Of a stretch of 9,483 nt of DNA, positions 7,922 through 9,483 are shown piece after piece. The translations under genes were made by a program, and so were the position numbers. This DNA is from Methylotenera sp. (GTDB lineage Bacteria > Pseudomonadota > Gammaproteobacteria > Burkholderiales > Methylophilaceae): the NCBI GenBank assembly GCA_005791685.1, contig SXVG01000129.1, positions 1 to 9,483 on the forward strand. Direction: 5' to 3'. Within the stretch, counting starts at the first letter, position 1; each line of letters begins with the position of its first letter. Under the pieces are notes generated by a model. That model was not told where the DNA came from. It did not search any database and saw only the letters and a program-made list of their open reading frames with translations.

Positions 7922-7935
7922 TTCTTTGCTATAAT
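7908..7935 (+). promoter_or_regulatory. Promoter of the tRNA-Ser gene
   Basis: A perfect TATAAT lies at 7930-7935, with a weak -35 candidate (TTCAAG, 7908-7913) at 16-base spacing inside the end of def. The bases after the -10 box are fairly GC-rich, a common trait of stringently controlled stable-RNA promoters. Transcription would begin near 7942, leaving a roughly 50-base leader before the tRNA. Confidence 0.55.
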
Positions 7936-7992
7936 CCTGCTTTCGCGAAAATCGTCACGGCAAATTGTCACGATTTAAGCGCATGACTTATA

Positions 7993-8082
7993 GGAAGAGT
8001 GGCAGAGCGGTTTAATGCTACAGTCTTGAAAACTGTCGTGGGTGCGAGCCCACCGTGAGTTCGAATCTCACCTCTTCCGCCA
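7993..8082 (+). tRNA. tRNA-Ser, anticodon TGA (UGA)
   Basis: A complete class II tRNA. The acceptor stem GGAAGAG pairs with CTCTTCC, followed by discriminator G and an encoded CCA end (8080-8082). The anticodon stem ACAGT/ACTGT closes the loop CTTGAAA, with anticodon TGA at 8027-8029, reading UCA codons. The long variable arm (GTGGG/CCCAC) is the mark of a serine tRNA. The T arm holds the GTTCGAATC consensus. It is preceded by its own promoter and followed by a terminator. The core gene region ends here and the accessory-looking DNA starts just beyond it. Confidence 0.97.
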
Positions 8083-8096
8083 AGACTTCAATAAAT

Positions 8097-8125
8097 ACGC
8101 CACTTACGTGGCGTTTTTGTTTTGT
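8097..8125 (+). terminator. Intrinsic terminator after tRNA-Ser
   Basis: ACGCCAC (8097-8103) pairs perfectly with GTGGCGT (8108-8114) across a TTAC loop, followed by a T-rich tract to 8125. It lies fifteen bases after the tRNA CCA end. Confidence 0.93.
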
Positions 8126-8220
8126 GTATGCCATTTAGTATACCAATTTCATCACGCTTGAATTCTTACTTAGTCCCGATTGCTAATGAAAGGATCGCAG
8201 GCTCTGTGAATCATATAATC

Positions 8221-8273
8221 CATTACCCAAACAGCAGCATAATGCTCGGTAATCAGGCCTAGGGTAATGCTGC
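8221..8273. repeat. Two interleaved inverted repeats
   Basis: CATTACCC (8221-8228) is inverted as GGGTAATG (8262-8269). GCAGCAT (8234-8240) is inverted as ATGCTGC (8267-8273). The right arms overlap, so the two hairpins would be mutually exclusive. There is no T tract, and the function is unknown. Confidence 0.5.
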
Positions 8274-8296
8274 GAGTTTCATTTGCTAGTGTGCAA

Positions 8297-8334
8297 GGGG
8301 GTGGGTAGGTGGACAGGCGGGTCGGTGGCCCCCC
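8297..8334 (+). repeat. G-rich tract followed by C6
   Basis: Runs of G at 8297-8301, 8303-8305, 8308-8309, 8311-8312, 8316-8317 and 8319-8321 are followed by a C6 run at 8329-8334. It could form a weak two-layer G-quadruplex or a G5/C5 hairpin. Only three runs reach three G's, so it is not a canonical quadruplex motif. Confidence 0.45.
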
Positions 8335-8422
8335 GTATGATGGTAATACGCGCAAAACACGACCCAAAAATAGCACGTGTAAAGTTAGCAACTACTAATT
8401 TGTAAGCGCAGCGAGACACACC

Positions 8423-8640
8423 ATGGTGCACTTTGAATTTAATGACGCCCACATCGACCATTTGCAGAGCATAGAGCACAGCCAATGCAGCAAAGACTTT
8501 GAGGCTTACTTTGAGCTTTTTTAAAGCCCTTGCATAACGCAGAAGCCTGCCAGCAAATTGAGCGCTTATTGCATCGCCCACCGACGATGCGCCTGCCGCC
8601 TGTTTGGGCTATGCGCTTGATGGGTTTAGCCCCTGTCTAA
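8423..8640 (+). pseudogene. Unrecognised coding remnant broken by a frameshift
   Basis: The ATG at 8423 opens a 33-codon frame (begins MVHFEFNDAHIDHLQSIEHS, ends DFEAYFELF) that stops at 8522-8524 in a T6 run (8517-8522). In another frame, protein-like sequence continues to a TAA at 8638-8640 and reads through LKPLHNAEACQQIERLLHR and RLPPVWAMRLMGLAPV. Joined, the two parts give about seventy residues of uniform, soluble, mildly acidic-to-basic character and codon choice like the core genes. I do not recognise the family. The T6 run is a plausible slippage site. Both ends may also be truncated, since no good ribosome binding site precedes the ATG. The opposite strand has an open frame over the same stretch (8279-8581), which I consider the shadow, though that is not certain. 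Confidence 0.4.
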
Positions 8641-8750
8641 CTAATCTCATCCCTAAACTTCCAAAGAAAAACGCACGCACGACCGTTAATCGATCAAAGA
8701 TGACAGTCAAATAGCACTAAATAGAACTATTAATGAGATGGCAATAAGCA
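8641..8750. other. Short AT-rich gap between convergent remnants
   Basis: This lies between the + strand remnant and the - strand beta-flower-type gene. It holds no open frame of note and no terminator hairpin with a T tract on either strand. Confidence 0.5.
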
Positions 8751-9189
8751 TCATTTCCCCCCTTCTCCTAACAAGAACCGGCATGGCGTATCGCCAAATG
8801 AGTTTGAGAAGTATGGGCGATAAGGGGCATACCTTGTATAAGCTTTGTATGGTTTGTATTGTTTATATGATTTGTAGGGTTCATACTCTGTAGATTTTAA
8901 GACCTCTTGGGTCGCACAAGAAGCACCTCCTTTATGATCCTTTAACAAACCATCCCAGATGCTTTCCATTAAAGCCGTAGACGTGATAACCGCCTTCAGT
9001 ATCATTTTCAAGATATGCTACAGGTTTTCCGCTCCAAAGATATATAGTGAGTTCATCATCTATAGCTATGTAAGCATCGGCTTTTCCAGCACTATTAAAC
9101 AAGGTAACTTCTTCATCCGCACTTGCAGAAGATGTAAAGCTAAAATTAAAAATTGCAGCCATAAATAATGCCGAAATCAATTTTTTCAT
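8751..9189 (-). pseudogene. Secreted beta-flower-type repeat protein, frameshifted
   Basis: The first frame (ATG at 9189, stop at 8932-8934) starts with a Sec signal peptide: MKK, a hydrophobic core and a likely cleavage after SASA, near residue 24. Three related repeats follow: LFNSAGKADAYI, IYLWSGKPVAYL and VYGFNGKHLGWF. The continuation lies in the +1 frame from about 8940 to a TGA at 8751-8753. It supplies DHKGGASCAT, which looks like the fourth repeat, then a tract with Tyr at every third residue (8811-8885) and a FSNSFGDTP ending. From memory, the small bacterial 4-fold beta flower family combines these repeats with this kind of periodic tail and a FSNSWSDTP-like end, so both frames belong to one gene. 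The function of the family is unknown to me. Either it is a pseudogene, or a short exported form ending in VKGS is made, or there is a sequencing error. The ribosome binding site (AAGTGA) is weak. Confidence 0.75.
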
Positions 9190-9343
9190 ATATTTTCACT
9201 TAGGTTAATTTTATTACGCTTTAAATAAAAAATTGCAACGTCAAAACAAGACATCAATTCATTAAATTTCATCTAAGAAATGACTGATATGGTTTGCAAA
9301 GACCTCAAGCTGAAAAACTGTAGCTTACGCACTTTAGGTGGAC
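9190..9343. other. AT-rich intergenic region next to an insertion sequence
   Basis: This stretch precedes the - strand secreted-protein gene and probably holds its promoter. On that strand TTGCAA and TAATAA at 16-base spacing are only weak candidates. A + strand ATG at 9280 opens a frame that runs into the insertion sequence; see the findings. Confidence 0.4.
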
Positions 9344-9483
9344 TGACCTTGCCCCTATTTAATGGAGTCCATAGTATGGGTAATTATGCGGACTTTTTAC
9401 GTTGTTCTGCAAGCCAACGTTGTTCAAATTGCATTGGGCTCATGTAATTCAATGTTGAATGTAATCTGCTGTGATTGTAGAAC
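9344..9483 (-). mobile_element. IS3-family insertion sequence, one end (partial)
   Basis: The terminal inverted repeat seems to begin at 9344 with TGACCTTGCCCCTATTTAAT. This has the TG start and the TTGCCCCTA core seen at IS2/IS3-type ends. It is directly followed by the 3' end of an IS3-type transposase gene on the - strand. The other end lies beyond the window. The three bases before it (GAC, 9341-9343) would be the target duplication if the boundary is right, but this cannot be checked here. Confidence 0.8.
9384..9482 (-). CDS. IS3-family transposase OrfB, C-terminal end (partial)
   Basis: The last 32 codons of a DDE transposase end in a TAA at 9384-9386. The residues FYNHSRLHSTLNYMSP then MQFEQRW and a basic tail AEQRKKSA are the standard C-terminus of IS3-family OrfB. 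The YN..R.H..L.Y.SP block lies just after the catalytic glutamate, which is outside the window. OrfB is normally made as an OrfAB fusion by programmed -1 frameshifting and cuts and joins the element ends. The stop lies about forty bases from the element's inverted repeat, the usual arrangement. Whether the whole element is intact cannot be told. Confidence 0.93.
   Translation of the reverse strand, partial: FYNHSRLHSTLNYMSPMQFEQRWLAEQRKKSA

Larger units (their letters stand above)
8126..8422. other. Gene-poor stretch without a recognisable gene
   Basis: I find no identifiable gene here. On the - strand a frame closing at a TAA at 8170-8172 reads protein-like for about forty codons (for example LGLITEHYAAVWVMDYMIHR), but it has no recognisable family and no supported start. 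The stretch also has two overlapping inverted repeats (8221-8273) and a G-rich tract followed by C6 (8297-8334). It looks like decayed DNA downstream of a tRNA gene. Confidence 0.5.

Noticed and set aside
7675..7986. Second frame over the end of def running to the tRNA leader
   Set aside because: It overlaps the catalytic part of def in another frame and is arginine/serine-rich, typical of out-of-frame reading.
8279..8581. 100-residue - strand frame with a hydrophobic segment
   Set aside because: It has no ribosome binding site or family resemblance, and its C-terminal part is the G/C-rich low-complexity tract. The + strand over the same bases reads more like protein. Not fully excluded.
8644..8739. 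Inverted repeat ATCTCAT / ATGAGAT
   Set aside because: It is only seven bases with an 82-base gap and AT-rich, well within chance for this stretch.
8055..9483. Second copy of the tRNA-Ser 3' end as an attachment site
   Set aside because: I looked for a repeat of the CTCTTCCGCCA end in the rest of the window and found none. If one exists, it lies beyond the edge.
1..9483. CRISPR array, toxin-antitoxin pair, riboswitch or phage defence system
   Set aside because: I found no regularly spaced repeats, no paired small genes with such motifs and no recognisable riboswitch leader in the intergenic regions.

Overview
The window looks like a gammaproteobacterial chromosome. The four residues left of ribosomal protein S18 (DKHQ then stop) match the gammaproteobacterial S18 ending. 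The L9, DnaB and RadA proteins are ordinary proteobacterial versions. A three-gene squalene operon (hpnC-hpnD-hpnE) points to a hopanoid or other squalene-derived lipid producer. A methanotroph-like organism would fit, but nothing in the window proves it.

Positions 1-3354 (+ strand) hold core information genes: the last codons of rpsR, then rplI with a strong UUCG-loop terminator, then dnaB and radA as a tight pair. Positions 3367 to about 6496 (- strand) hold the hpnC, hpnD, hpnE operon, transcribed towards radA so that radA and hpnE converge with a 12-base gap. Together the three enzymes turn two farnesyl diphosphates into squalene through presqualene diphosphate and hydroxysqualene. From 6610 (+ strand, divergent from hpn) come mtnP, a methylthioinosine-type phosphorylase for nucleoside and methionine salvage, and def, a peptide deformylase. 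A tRNA-Ser(UGA) gene follows with its own promoter and terminator.

The character changes right after the tRNA terminator (about 8125). The rest is gene-poor and looks like decayed accessory DNA. It contains a G-rich tract, an unrecognised + strand coding remnant broken at a T6 run, and a - strand gene for a secreted protein with beta-flower-type repeats, split by a frameshift between its third and fourth repeats. At the right edge is the end of an IS3-family insertion sequence with the last 32 residues of its transposase.

I see no convincing new multi-gene system. The most interesting items are the broken beta-flower gene with its every-third-residue tyrosine tract, the core-to-accessory boundary at the tRNA-Ser gene, and a probable leaderless dnaB start.
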